A stretch of 64,000 bases of DNA, from NCBI GenBank assembly GCA_041651175.1, contig JBAZJT010000003.1:62001-126000 (forward strand), written 5' to 3'. Shown piece by piece: positions 46,437-56,200 of the stretch (position 1 is its first letter; each line of letters opens with the position of its first letter). Below the pieces are notes generated by a model. That model worked only from the letters and a program-made list of their open reading frames with translations. It did no database searches and was not told the origin of the DNA. The position numbers were made by a program, and so were the translations under genes. This DNA is from Elusimicrobiales bacterium. Lineage in GTDB: Bacteria; Elusimicrobiota; Elusimicrobia; Elusimicrobiales; Elusimicrobiaceae.

Positions 46437-48877
46437 TTGGGGCCGTCCATGGTGCGCAGAACCGTTTTCTTCTCGTAGGGTTCCACAATGTCGCCGGGCT
46501 TGATGTCGCGGTAGCCATCCACCAGTATGCCGCATTCAAAGCCCTTCTCGACTTCCTTGACGTCTTCCTTGAACCGCTTGAGGCCGGATATCTTGCCGCG
46601 ATGCACCGGCTTGCCGGCGCGCAGAACGCGCGCATCGGCGCCGCGCACCATTTTCCCTTCCAGCACAAACGAGCCCGCGATTGCGCCGGAACTGAGGCTG
46701 AATGCCTGGCGCACCTCGGCTTTGCCGGTCGGGACTTCCACGATGTCGGGCTCCAGCAGGCCTTCCATGGCGGCCCTTACCTGGTCCAGCAGGCTGTAGA
46801 TGATGTCGTAGCTGCGGATTTCTATGCCCGCGCGGTCGGCCTCGAAGCTGGCGTTGGATTCTGTATCCACGCGGAAGGCCAGCACCACGGCGTCGCTGGC
46901 CTTGGCCAGCAGTATGTCGGATTCGTTCACATTGCCCGCGCCGGAGTGGATTATCTTGATTTCCACCTCTTCGTTGCCCAGCCGCTCCAGCGAATCGCGT
47001 ATAGCCTGTATGGAACCCTGCACGTCCGCCTTCAGAATGATTTGCAGCGTTTTCAGCTTGCGGGATGCCACCTGGGAATGCAGTCCCAGCAGCGTAACAT
47101 GCTTCTGATGGGCTATGGTGGCCTCGCGAGCGGCGCGCTGGCGCTGCTCGGCTATCTGGCGCGCTTCGCGCTCGGATTCAACCACATGCAGCATGTCGCC
47201 TGCGAGGGGCGGCTCCCCTGTAAAACCCAGCACCTCCGCGGGCATGGAGGGTTTGATGCCGTCCAGCCTGACGCCGTGCTCGTCCACCATGGCGCGCACT
47301 TTGCCGTAGGTGGAGCCGACTATGAACGGGTCGCCGACGCGAAGCGTGCCTGCCTTGACCAGCACTGTGGCGACGACGCCGCGCTTGGAGTCGCGTTTTG
47401 CCTCCACCACGGTGGCAATGCCCGGCTTGTCCGGGTTGGCTTTAAGCTCCATCAACTCGGCCTGGAGCAGAATCATATCCAGCAGTTTGTCTATGTTGAG
47501 CTTCTTCTTGGCCGAGATGTCAACGAATATGCTCTTGCCCTGCCACTCCTCGGACAGAAGGCCGTGCTGCGCCAGTTCCTGCCGGATTTTGGCGGGATTT
47601 GCGCCCGGCAGGTCTATCTTGTTGACCGCCACTATTATGGGCGCGCCGGCTGCCTTGGCGTGGTCTATAGCCTCCACCGTCTGGGGCATGACGCCGTCGG
47701 TGGCGGAAACCACCAGTATGACGATATCCGTGGCCTGCGCCCCGCGGGAGCGCATGGCGGTGAACGCCTCGTGGCCCGGGGTGTCCAGAAACACTATATC
47801 GCCTTTCGGATGGCAAACCTTGTAGGCGCCTATGTGCTGGGTTATCGCGCCGGATTCCAGAGAACAGAGGTCGGATTTCCGTATGGCGTCCAGCAGGCTG
47901 GTTTTGCCGTGGTCCACATGGCCCATTATGGTTACCACCGGCGGGCGCGGCTTAAGCGATTCGGGCTTGTCGGCGTCCTTGCCGACGGTTTCCAGCTTGT
48001 TTTCCGCAAACATCTGCGCGATTTCAAGCTGAAAGCCCATTTCGCCGGCTACAAGCTCTGCCAGTTCGCTTTCCAGCCGCTGATTGATTGTGGCGTAGAC
48101 GCCCATTGTCATCAGCTTCTTTATAAAGTCGGTAACCTTTATGCCCATTTTCTCGGCAAGCTCGCGCACCGTGGGCTGGCCGATGATTTTTATGACCGGC
48201 TTGGCCGGTTTTGGCGGGGCTGCGGGCTGGGCCGGTTTCACGGGCTGCGCCGCCTGCGGCGCTGCCGCAGGCTGGGCGACCGGCGTGGCCGGCGCGGGCT
48301 GCGCCGGAGCCGGGGCAGCCGCCGGTTTTACCGGAGCGGGCTGCGCCTGCTGCGGCTTTGCCGCCGGAACCGCAGGCTGCGCGGCCGGACTGGCCGGAGC
48401 CGCGGCATGAGGCTGCTGCGCCGCCGGAGCGGCGGGGGCATGAGCCTCCGCCTTGTGCGTGACCGGGGGAACAGCCGCCGGTTTAGGCGCGGCCTGGTGA
48501 ATCTGGTGAGGAGCCGCCGGATGCGCGGCATGAACCGGACTGGCCGGCTGCTGCGCCGCCGGAGCGGCAGGAGCATGAACCTCCGCCTTGTGCGCGACCG
48601 GCGCGGCGGCAGAAATTTCAACTTTATGGGCCGGGATTTCCGGCTTCTGTCCCGTTTCCTCCGCAACGGCCTTTTTAGGGGCGGCCTTGCGTTTGGACGC
48701 GGATTTGGCGCCATCTACAGCCGGTTTTTTTGCGGCGGTTTTTTTTACTGCGGAAACCGTCTTTTTCTTTTTAACCTCGGCGGCTTCGGCATCCTGCGCA
48801 GCGGCGGTTTTTTCCGCCGGTTTAACTGCCGCTTTCTTCGGTTTTGACGCCGGTTTGGACGGTTTCGGTGTTGTCAT
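46433..48877 (-). CDS. infB: Translation initiation factor IF-2
   Basis: The ATG at 48877 has GAGGAG upstream. The 814-residue GTPase has a 225-residue Ala/Pro/Lys-rich disordered N-terminus. It then has the IF2_N domain (RELAEKMGIKVTDFIKKLMT) and the G domain: GHVDHGKTSLLD near residue 320, DTPGHEAFTAMRSRGAQATD and VAVNKIDLPGANPAK. The C2 domain carries the fMet-tRNA-binding region. The low-complexity N-terminus is dominated by AAP/PAP runs. It lies inside the usual nusA-infB-rbfA order and overlaps nusA by 56 bases. Confidence 0.97.
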   Translation of the reverse strand: MTTPKPSKPASKPKKAAVKPAEKTAAAQDAEAAEVKKKKTVSAVKKTAAKKPAVDGAKSASKRKAAPKKAVAEETGQKPEIPAHKVEISAAAPVAHKAEVHAPAAPAAQQPASPVHAAHPAAPHQIHQAAPKPAAVPPVTHKAEAHAPAAPAAQQPHAAAPASPAAQPAVPAAKPQQAQPAPVKPAAAPAPAQPAPATPVAQPAAAPQAAQPVKPAQPAAPPKPAKPVIKIIGQPTVRELAEKMGIKVTDFIKKLMTMGVYATINQRLESELAELVAGEMGFQLEIAQMFAENKLETVGKDADKPESLKPRPPVVTIMGHVDHGKTSLLDAIRKSDLCSLESGAITQHIGAYKVCHPKGDIVFLDTPGHEAFTAMRSRGAQATDIVILVVSATDGVMPQTVEAIDHAKAAGAPIIVAVNKIDLPGANPAKIRQELAQHGLLSEEWQGKSIFVDISAKKKLNIDKLLDMILLQAELMELKANPDKPGIATVVEAKRDSKRGVVATVLVKAGTLRVGDPFIVGSTYGKVRAMVDEHGVRLDGIKPSMPAEVLGFTGEPPLAGDMLHVVESEREARQIAEQRQRAAREATIAHQKHVTLLGLHSQVASRKLKTLQIILKADVQGSIQAIRDSLERLGNEEVEIKIIHSGAGNVNESDILLAKASDAVVLAFRVDTESNASFEADRAGIEIRSYDIIYSLLDQVRAAMEGLLEPDIVEVPTGKAEVRQAFSLSSGAIAGSFVLEGKMVRGADARVLRAGKPVHRGKISGLKRFKEDVKEVEKGFECGILVDGYRDIKPGDIVEPYEKKTVLRTMDGPK

Positions 48878-50297
48878 TGCTGCTGGTCTCCTCTGCGGGG
48901 GAATTGGTTTCGCCGGAAGCGTCCGCCGCAGTCTGGCTGGCTTCCGTCTGGGGGGCAAGGCCCTTTTCCTGCACGTACTTGCGGGCGCCCTGTATTATCT
49001 TGGCCGCCGTCTTGGCGCCCACGCCCTGCAGCGTGGACAAATGCTCCGGCGTAAGCGAGGCTATTTTGACTATATCGGTGATGCCGGCCTTTATCAGCAG
49101 CTCCGCCGTCTTGGGGCCTATGCCGTCTATTCCGGTAAGGTCGTTGGCTGCGGCCTGCTGGACTTTGCGGCCTTCTTCCTGCACCTGGGACTCGCTTTTG
49201 ACATCAAGCTCCCAGCCGGTTATTTTGGAGGCGAGCTTGATATTCTGCCAGTCCTTGCCTATGGCGACGGCAAGCTGGTCGTCCGGCACTACAATCAGCG
49301 CGCGCTTGGTTTCCTTGTCCAGCGCGCGCACGGAGGAAACCTTCGCGGGCGACATGGCGTTGGTTATCATCTGGGCGGTGTCCGGGCTCCAGGAGATAAG
49401 ATCTATGCGCTCGCCGCTAAGCTCGTTGGTAACCGCGCGTATTCTCATGCCGCGCATGCCGACGCAGGCGCCGATGGGGTCCACCTTGGAATCCGCGCCG
49501 CGCACCACCACCTTGGAGCGGAACCCGGCGTCGCGCTCTATGGAGACAAGCTCCACCAGCCTGTCGTTGATTTCCGGCACTTCCACTTCAAACAGCCGGG
49601 TCAGGAAAAGCGGCGCCGAACGGGAAAGTATTATGTAAGGCCCGCGCTGCGTCCTGTCCATGCGGGACACGGCGGAGCGGTAGCGGCCCATTGCCGGGTC
49701 GTCCGATGTCATCAAGTCCTTCTGGGCCAGCACGCGCAGAATCACGGCTTTCACCCTGCTGTTGGGGGCGTAGCGTTCCTTGCGAATCTGCTCGCAATAG
49801 GGAAGCAGCGCCTCGGCCTTGCCGATGTCAACCACTATGTCGCGGTCGCTGAAGCGGCGCACCATGCCGGTGATAACCTCGCCCTCGCGCGGCTTGTATT
49901 CGCGGTAAAGATTGTCGCGCTCTATGTCGCGCACTTTCTGGATAAGCACCTGCTTGGCGATTTGCGCCGCTATGCGCGAGAAATCGTTGATGTCCAGCGC
50001 GATGTCTATTTCCTGGCCAAGCTCCGCGGTGGGGGAGGCTTTTTTGGCGTTTTCAAAGCCAATTTCCAGTTCCGGGCTGGACACGGCCTCCACCACTTTA
50101 AGGCGGTGCCAGGCTTTCATGCCGCCGGTTTCGGGGTCCATCTTGGCGGAAATCTGGGCGTTTTTGCCGATATGCTTGCGCAACGCGGAAACAAGCGCGT
50201 CCTCTATGGTCTTGAACACCTCTTCTTTTTTGATGTTGCGCTCCCTCTCCAGCCGTTCAAGGGCCGTAACAAGGTCTTTGGGTTGTGTGTCTTCCAT
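48822..50297 (-). CDS. nusA: Transcription termination/antitermination factor NusA
   Basis: The 491-residue protein has the N-terminal RNA polymerase-binding domain (ERERNIKKEEVFKTIEDALV), an S1 domain (EGEVITGMVRRFSDRDIVVD), and two KH domains with DPIGACVGMRGMRIRAVTNE and GKDWQNIKLASKITGW. A helix-hairpin-helix region follows (GIDGIGPKTAELLIKAGITD, LQGVGAKTAAKIIQGA). It ends in an acidic, low-complexity tail that overlaps infB. Confidence 0.96.
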   Translation of the reverse strand: MEDTQPKDLVTALERLERERNIKKEEVFKTIEDALVSALRKHIGKNAQISAKMDPETGGMKAWHRLKVVEAVSSPELEIGFENAKKASPTAELGQEIDIALDINDFSRIAAQIAKQVLIQKVRDIERDNLYREYKPREGEVITGMVRRFSDRDIVVDIGKAEALLPYCEQIRKERYAPNSRVKAVILRVLAQKDLMTSDDPAMGRYRSAVSRMDRTQRGPYIILSRSAPLFLTRLFEVEVPEINDRLVELVSIERDAGFRSKVVVRGADSKVDPIGACVGMRGMRIRAVTNELSGERIDLISWSPDTAQMITNAMSPAKVSSVRALDKETKRALIVVPDDQLAVAIGKDWQNIKLASKITGWELDVKSESQVQEEGRKVQQAAANDLTGIDGIGPKTAELLIKAGITDIVKIASLTPEHLSTLQGVGAKTAAKIIQGARKYVQEKGLAPQTEASQTAADASGETNSPAEETSSNDNTETVQTGVKTEESGS

Positions 50298-50330
50298 CGC
50301 CGTCTCCTTAGTATTTCCGCAATGCGGAGG

Positions 50331-50798
50331 TTAAAATTCAAGAACGGGGTCCAGCCGCGCCGACTTTATGTCGCCGTAACTGAATACGTATGTATTGGCC
50401 GCGTCGGAGAGCGTCATTTTCTCCCCGTCGGCGGAGGCTATCACTCCGGTAAAAAACGCCCTTTTTTCAACCGGCTGCCGGAGTATCAGCTTCACCCTCT
50501 GCCCCGCGAAACGGATGAAATGCTCCGGTTTTTTCAGCGCCCGGTCAACTCCGGGGGAGGACACCTCTATCACATAAGCCCGCTCCACCAGATTTTCCAT
50601 TTCCAGGGCAGCGCTGATTTTGTCGCTCATCAGCCCACAATCGCCGATAGAGACGGGTTTCCCGTCCTTCCTGTCTATGAAAAACTGGAGCAGCGCCTTC
50701 GCCCCGTGGCCAGCTATGTGCAAATCCACAAGCTCCATATTCTGCTGGTCAAACAGAGGGGCCAGGGCCTGTTCTATCTTATCGGTGTTATATGTCAT
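50331..50798 (-). CDS. rimP: Ribosome maturation factor RimP
   Basis: The 155-residue protein has MELVDLHIAGHGAKALLQFF, IDRKDGKPVSIGDCGLMSDK and the signature YVIEVSSPGVDRALKKPEHF IRFAGQRV. It helps assemble the small ribosomal subunit and is the first gene of the operon. It lies 33 bases before nusA. Confidence 0.94.
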   Translation of the reverse strand: MTYNTDKIEQALAPLFDQQNMELVDLHIAGHGAKALLQFFIDRKDGKPVSIGDCGLMSDKISAALEMENLVERAYVIEVSSPGVDRALKKPEHFIRFAGQRVKLILRQPVEKRAFFTGVIASADGEKMTLSDAANTYVFSYGDIKSARLDPVLEF

Positions 50799-50852
50799 GG
50801 CTCAAGCTAAAAAAAAAGCGGCCTCCAACTGCCAGCCACTCTCCTTATACAG

Positions 50853-50882
50853 ATGGTAGCATTTGCCCGCCCGCCGCGTCAA
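50853..50882 (-). promoter_or_regulatory. Candidate promoter of the rimP-nusA-infB operon
   Basis: Read leftward, TTGACG (50882-50877), an 18-bp spacer and TACCAT (50858-50853) lie about 55 bases before rimP. The match is fair rather than strong, and the site is the best in the interval. Confidence 0.5.
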
Positions 50883-50956
50883 GACCGTAAGGGTGCGGGG
50901 GATTTGTTTTGACACTCCGCGTTTTATATATTTGTTGAGGCGTTCGGGAGGTGGTT

Positions 50957-51325
50957 ATGGGAATAGATTTTCATATCAATATCAAGCGGAAGATTACGGT
51001 GAACGGGAAGGAATACGGCTCGCCGGAAGAGGTGCCGGAACACTACCGGCAGACCGTGCGAAATGTCTTGGACTCCGCAGGGACGCTCGCCGGCGGAAGC
51101 AAGATAACAGTCAACGGCATGGGCTACGACAGCCCCGAGGCCATGCCGCCGGACACGCGCAGAATTTACGAGGAATCCCTCAGAAAGGCCAAAGTGGTGT
51201 CGCAAAACACCGGAATGCCCATGCCGGCCCTGGAGCAGGAGGGTGCGCTGTCCAGGCGGGCCATAATAATCCTGCTGCTGCTGGCCGGTCTTATCCTGCT
51301 GCTTAAATTCTTCAGGCCCGGGTAA
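50957..51325 (+). CDS. Tail-anchored small protein with a duplicated ITVNG motif
   Basis: The ATG at 50957 has GGGAGG upstream. The 122-residue protein has two related 40-residue units. KITVNGKEYGSPEEVPEHYR, QTVRNVL is followed by KITVNGMGYDSPEAMPPDTR, RIYEESL. It ends in a strong transmembrane segment (about residues 101-117, AIIILLLLAGLILLLKF) with almost no tail. The soluble part would face the cytoplasm. Family unknown. Confidence 0.65.
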   Translation: MGIDFHINIKRKITVNGKEYGSPEEVPEHYRQTVRNVLDSAGTLAGGSKITVNGMGYDSPEAMPPDTRRIYEESLRKAKVVSQNTGMPMPALEQEGALSRRAIIILLLLAGLILLLKFFRPG

Positions 51326-51373
51326 AGCATACCCGCAGGGATGGGAACCAGTTTTCACAAACTGGAAAATGGG

Positions 51374-51660
51374 CTATGGTTGAGCAGGCTTGCCCTGATG
51401 TTCCGCGAACCACCGCAAGATTTCCCGGAATACGGCGATGCCGGGCGGTTCTGAAACCGGCGCGCGCGAATCGCGCAAATCATGCCCCCGTCCCGGAAAG
51501 CGGCGGATAGTAGTATTCTTCCTTCCTGAACGCGAAAGTTCCGAGACCATAAAATCAAACGATTCCACGGGAACGTTCGCATCCTCGCTGCCATGTGCCA
51601 GAAACAGCCGCGCCCTGGTTTTCGCTGCCCAACTGCGGGAAATCCGCGCTATGGGAAAGC
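51374..51660 (-). pseudogene. 3' fragment of an alpha/beta hydrolase (S9 peptidase-like)
   Basis: Only the C-terminal 90 residues remain. They include the acid and base of an alpha/beta-hydrolase triad, RLFLAHGSEDANVP and RRFPGRGHDLRD, as in prolyl-oligopeptidase-type enzymes. The upstream part, with the nucleophile Ser, is missing. The homology stops at a run of 14 G on the plus strand, followed directly by the promoter of the next gene. The break may be a deletion or an assembly join. Confidence 0.7.
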
Positions 51661-51674
51661 GGGGGGGGGGGGGG
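51661..51674. repeat. G14 homopolymer
   Basis: Fourteen G in a row, then A, followed by GGGCCC-GCG-GGGCCC. Nothing comparable is seen elsewhere in the window. It sits exactly where the hydrolase fragment breaks off. Confidence 0.95.
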
Positions 51675-51690
51675 AGGGCCCGCGGGGCCC

Positions 51691-51718
51691 TTGACAACTA
51701 TTTTTCGCACGCTAGACT
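51691..51718 (+). promoter_or_regulatory. Promoter of the small secreted protein gene
   Basis: TTGACA (51691-51696), a 16-bp spacer and TAGACT (51713-51718) form a good sigma-70 promoter 28 bases before the ATG at 51747. Confidence 0.6.
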
Positions 51719-51746
51719 AATCCCAGCAAACACGCACGGAGGCATT

Positions 51747-52235
51747 ATGGGAAGGATATTGACCGCTTTCTTTTTTATGCTTGCGCTGGCGGCTTCGGCC
51801 CGCTGCGAAGGCGCCATAGCCACACTTGTGTTTTACAGCGACTCCAGAACCGGGGAACCGCCCGCGGTTGTCGGCGCGGCCGTGTCCGGCGATAATGGCG
51901 GCGGGGAAGAGGGTTTTGCTGCCGCAGCCGCAGGCGGCGCGGCGCAGTCGGTTTTTCAGGAAGCTTTTGAGGGGGCGCGGGCGGACATGAAATCCTGCCG
52001 CGTAAATGCCGGCGGGCGCGGCTATTACAAAGCCTCCTGCCTCAACCCCATAATCTCCGGCATGGTGCGACTGGCCGCGCGTGAATTTCCGCTGTATGCC
52101 GGGCTTATACCCGGGCAGATACGGTCAAAACTCAACTCCTGCGCGGCGCGGACAACGTCTGCGGGCGGGGAGCGCTACTACGACGCGGGCTGCGTAAACA
52201 GCGGAGTAGACGAACTCGCGGGCATGATTGAGTAG
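51747..52235 (+). CDS. Small secreted protein with paired-Cys motifs
   Basis: The ATG at 51747 has GGAGG upstream. The 162-residue protein has a signal peptide (ILTAFFFMLALAASARC) and an Ala/Gly-rich region. Two similar Cys motifs follow: SCRVNAGGRGYYKASCLNP and SCAARTTSAGGERYYDAGCV. In each, two Cys flank a GG-x-RYY/RGYY core, which suggests two small disulfide loops of the same origin. Family unknown. Confidence 0.65.
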   Translation: MGRILTAFFFMLALAASARCEGAIATLVFYSDSRTGEPPAVVGAAVSGDNGGGEEGFAAAAAGGAAQSVFQEAFEGARADMKSCRVNAGGRGYYKASCLNPIISGMVRLAAREFPLYAGLIPGQIRSKLNSCAARTTSAGGERYYDAGCVNSGVDELAGMIE

Positions 52236-52283
52236 AGATTTCAGACGGATGCAAAAACTCCGGTTCGGGGGACAAACCGCCGC

Positions 52284-53273
52284 TTACTCATCCTCCAGGT
52301 CATATTCATCCGACATCATCCACTTTCCGGCTTTCTTTATTTTGCTGGGGCTGGATCTGCTTGTATTGCGTAAATCGCCAAAGCGGTACATGAAGGAAAT
52401 CCTCTGGGCATTGCCCAAATCGCCGCACGGAGCGAAACCGTAGTCAACCCTCCAGTTCGGACGCTCGTAACCGGCGCCCAGCGCGAATTGCCCGGTGGAA
52501 CCGGATGAGCCTGCGCCCTCCGCCTGCCAGCCGGCGCGCAGCAGCAGCCTGTCCCACTGGCTGAAAGAATTGCGCACGGCATATTCCAGGCCGGCGCGCG
52601 CGCCGGACGCGCTGCTTGATTCCACATAGTCACCCACAGCCATCAGATACTCGCCCAGCTTAAGCGAGGCGCCGACCCGTTTTGTAAGCGGCAGAGAAAA
52701 CGTCATGTCGCCGACGGCCATGCCGGGGCCGACGTTCTGCAGCGCCGCGCCAAGGCGCAAATGTCCGAAAAAACCCATCACTCCCAAATCTATGGCAGAG
52801 CCGCTGGCCACCGCGTCGTCAACCGACTGGCGCATGTATTTCACCGCCGCGCCCACCGCGAAATTAAGCCCGATATTCTTTGCGGCGGCAGCCATAAAAC
52901 TGGATTCCCCCGCTCCGAAACTGCCTGTGGTGTTTCCGGAGGCGTCCGTCCTGTCCATCGGGCTGATGGTAAACAGGTTCAGCGCGCAGCCGAGGGTTAC
53001 GTCGTTGCCCACGGGGAACGCGGCGGAGCCGTACTCGCTTTTTATGCCGGATATCCATTCGGTATGCGTAAGCGAGACATCGCTGCGCGGCAGCCGGGCT
53101 ATGCCCGCCGGATTGTAAAAGAGCGAAACGGAATCATCGCCCACAGCGGTATACGCGCCACCCAGCGCCATGGCGCGGGCGGAAGCATCAACCTCAAGCG
53201 AAGGCATGGAGGATGCGCCAGCCCCCGCAAAAGCGGCCCTGGACGCAAGCAAGATAATAATGGCAGCCTTCAT
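52284..53273 (-). CDS. PorV/PorQ-like outer-membrane beta-barrel protein
   Basis: The 329-residue protein has a signal peptide (AAIIILLASRAAFAGAG) and the family N-terminus SARAMALGGAYTAVGDDSVS, LFYNPAGIARL, with later SLTHTEWISGIKSEY. These are typical of PorV/UPF0164 proteins, the 14-stranded barrels linked to export of sorted surface proteins in type IX systems. It starts four bases after the stop of the giant repeat protein, so the two are probably co-translated. It ends in an unusual charged tail (SDEYDLEDE). Confidence 0.83.
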   Translation of the reverse strand: MKAAIIILLASRAAFAGAGASSMPSLEVDASARAMALGGAYTAVGDDSVSLFYNPAGIARLPRSDVSLTHTEWISGIKSEYGSAAFPVGNDVTLGCALNLFTISPMDRTDASGNTTGSFGAGESSFMAAAAKNIGLNFAVGAAVKYMRQSVDDAVASGSAIDLGVMGFFGHLRLGAALQNVGPGMAVGDMTFSLPLTKRVGASLKLGEYLMAVGDYVESSSASGARAGLEYAVRNSFSQWDRLLLRAGWQAEGAGSSGSTGQFALGAGYERPNWRVDYGFAPCGDLGNAQRISFMYRFGDLRNTSRSSPSKIKKAGKWMMSDEYDLEDE

Positions 53274-53277
53274 ATAA

Positions 53278-56200
53278 TCACCAGATTATCGCCGCGTTGA
53301 CCATGCGCGTTCCCATGTCCGATGTTTTCACGACAAACACATAGACCCCGGTGGCCGCGCGTTCCCCGCCGGAATTGACGCCGCGCCATGTTGCAACGTT
53401 GGAACTGTCAATATCTCCCGATGCGCGGGAGAGCGTTTTTACAAGCCGTCCGGAAACTGAGTAAATTCTGATCTCCAGCCCCTGCGCGGAGGCGGGAATG
53501 CCGTCTATGGTCATGTGCTGGCTCATCATGCGGCAGGGGTTGGGATAAATCCTAAGCGCGACAGCCGGCGCCAGAACCGGAGAGGAATTGTTGTTGGACG
53601 ATGGTGTTGAAGTGTCCACCGTGAAATTGTACGAGGCCAGCGGGCCGGCGTTGCCCACATTGTCGGTCGCCTTCACCATGAACCAGTAGACCCCGTCGGC
53701 CAGGCTGGACAGAGACACGCTGGTTCCGGTAGTGGCAGTGCTGGCAACAGCCGCATAAACGCTGCCCGTGGAAAGCTGGTAGTTGTAATGCGCGATGCCG
53801 GAACCGTTGTCGGAGGCGCCCCACGAGAACGCCGGATTTATATCGTTGGTGACAGAGACCGGTTTCGTGACAAAGCTGGGCGTATAGGGGGCGGTCAAAT
53901 CCGTCAGTACGCCGGGGGACGAGGTAACCGAGGACCAGACGTTGGATATATTCTTGCTCTTCACGGCGAAGTAGTAGCGAGTGTTGTCGGCCAGGTGCAG
54001 GCCGGACGCCACCGCATATGTCGTTACACCCACGAATGTCCAGTCAACCACATTATTGCCGCCGGGGGTGGTGCCCACGGCATAGCTGTAGCCATAAGAG
54101 CCCGCCGCAGCAGCCCAGTTGGAATACAATGTGGTGCCGGAGCCGGTATACGGCAGTTCCACCAGATTAAGCCCGTCATACACATATGCCGGCGCGGCGG
54201 CGGCAGCCGGCGTGCTGGCGTCTATCGCGAACTGGTAAACGCGCAGGGAACTTTCGTTCCCGGCATTGTCTATTGTCTTGACCATGAACCAGTAAGCGCC
54301 ATCCGCCTTGTTGGAAAACACGGCGCTTGTGTCTGTCGTGTTTACGGCTATGGAGGGGTTGTATGTGGCGCTGGCCGACAGCTCGTAAACATAGCCCGCC
54401 ACGCCGGAACCGCTGTCCGAGGCCGTCCACGAAAACACCGGATTGGTGTTGTTAGAGGAGGTGGCGGGCTTGACCAGAAGGGCGGGCATGGCCGGAGCGG
54501 TGAAATCCGTCAGGACACCGGGCGATGTGGTGGCAGCCGACCAGACATTGGACACGTTCTTGCTTTTCACCGCGAAGTAATATCGCGTGTTGCTGGAAAG
54601 CGAAAGCGCCCTCACCACATATGTGGACATGCCCACATCCGTCCAGCCGACGATATTGGTTCCGTACATGGCCGTACCTATGGCATATCTGTAACCTTCG
54701 GAATTGGCCGCCGGCGCCCAGTTGGCCGACAGCGTGAACGTAGACGCGGTATAGGAGGTTTCGGACGCGGCCAGGCCGTCATAGACATACGCCGGCGCGG
54801 AGGGCGCTCCCGTGGACGAATCAACCCTGAAGGCATATGTGGTTACCGGGCTTGCATTGCCCGCATAATCCAGCGTTTTCACCATGAACCAGTAGTTGTT
54901 GTCCGCGACATAAGAGAAGGTGACAGACGGCGTGGAAGTCGCCACCGCCGAGGAGTCGCTCCATGAAGAGCTGATGGCCAGTTCGTAAAGATAGCTTGCC
55001 ACGCCGGACACCGCGTCCGTGGACGTCCACACAAAAGCCGGGTACTTGTAGTTGGAAAGCGCCGCCGGCGTGGACACGAAAACGGGGGCCGAGGGCGCCG
55101 CGGAATCTATCACGAAAGAGGCCGTAGCCAGGCCGCTGGCATTCCCCGCGCCGTCCACCGCCCTGACCATGAACCAGTAAGCGCCGTCCGCCTTGTTGGA
55201 GAAGGAAACGTTTGCCTGCGCGGTGGAACTGGAGGCGGGGGCGCTCCACACGCTGGAGGTGGAAAGCTCGTATGAATAGCTTGCCACGCCGGAACCGCTG
55301 TCCGAGGAGCTCCACGCGAAAGACGGGTTCTTGCCGGAGGAAAACGCCGCCGGCTGGGAAGAGAAGGACGGCGTGTCCGGCACGGCAGTGTCCACCGCGA
55401 AGGGATACACGGTCGCCTCGCTCATGTTGCCGGCGGTATCCCTGGATTTGACCATGAACCAGTAGCTGCCGTCGGCCAGATTGGAGAATGACACGGAGTT
55501 TGCTGAAATTGAGACCGAGGCGGCGTCGCTCCATTCTGAAGTTGCCGCAAGCTCGTAGACATACCCCGCCAGACCGGAACCGGAATCCGACGCCGTCCAG
55601 GCAAACGACGGGTTTTTGCCGACAGTGGCGGAGGCCGGTTTTGTGGTCAGCGCGGGCGCGGCGGGCGCGGTGGAGTCAATTTTGAAGGAATAAGTGGCAA
55701 GCGCCCCGGTGTTGCCGGAATTGTCGCGCGCTTTCACCATAAACCAGTAGTTGCCGTCGGCCAGGCCGGAATACTCAACCGCCGCGTCCGCGGATGTTAC
55801 TGCGGAGCCGTCGCTCCAGGAGCCGGTGGTGGAAAGCTCGTATATGTAATTTGCAAGGCCGGAGCCGCCCGTGTCTGCAACGGTCCAGGCAAAAGAGGGG
55901 CTGGAATTGGCGGTAACGGCGGCGGGTTTGGTTGTCAGGGCCGGCACGCCGGGGGCCGTCGCATCAATGCTGAACGGATATATCGCCGCCTCGCTTGTGT
56001 TGCCGGTATTGTCTCTGGCTTTCACCATGAACCAGTAAGTCCCTTCCGTTATGTTGGAAAACGAAACGGATGTTCCCGTGGTGGCGGTGGAAACGGCGTC
56101 GCTCCAGATGCTGCTGGCGCGCAGTTCGTAGACGTATCCCGCCAGGCCGGAGCCGGAATCCGAAGACGTCCACGCAAATGCCGGGTTGGTGCTGGCGGAA

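Noticed and set aside
46601..50810. Two plus-strand frames of over 700 residues
   Set aside because: Antisense to infB, nusA and rimP, which have complete motifs on the other strand.
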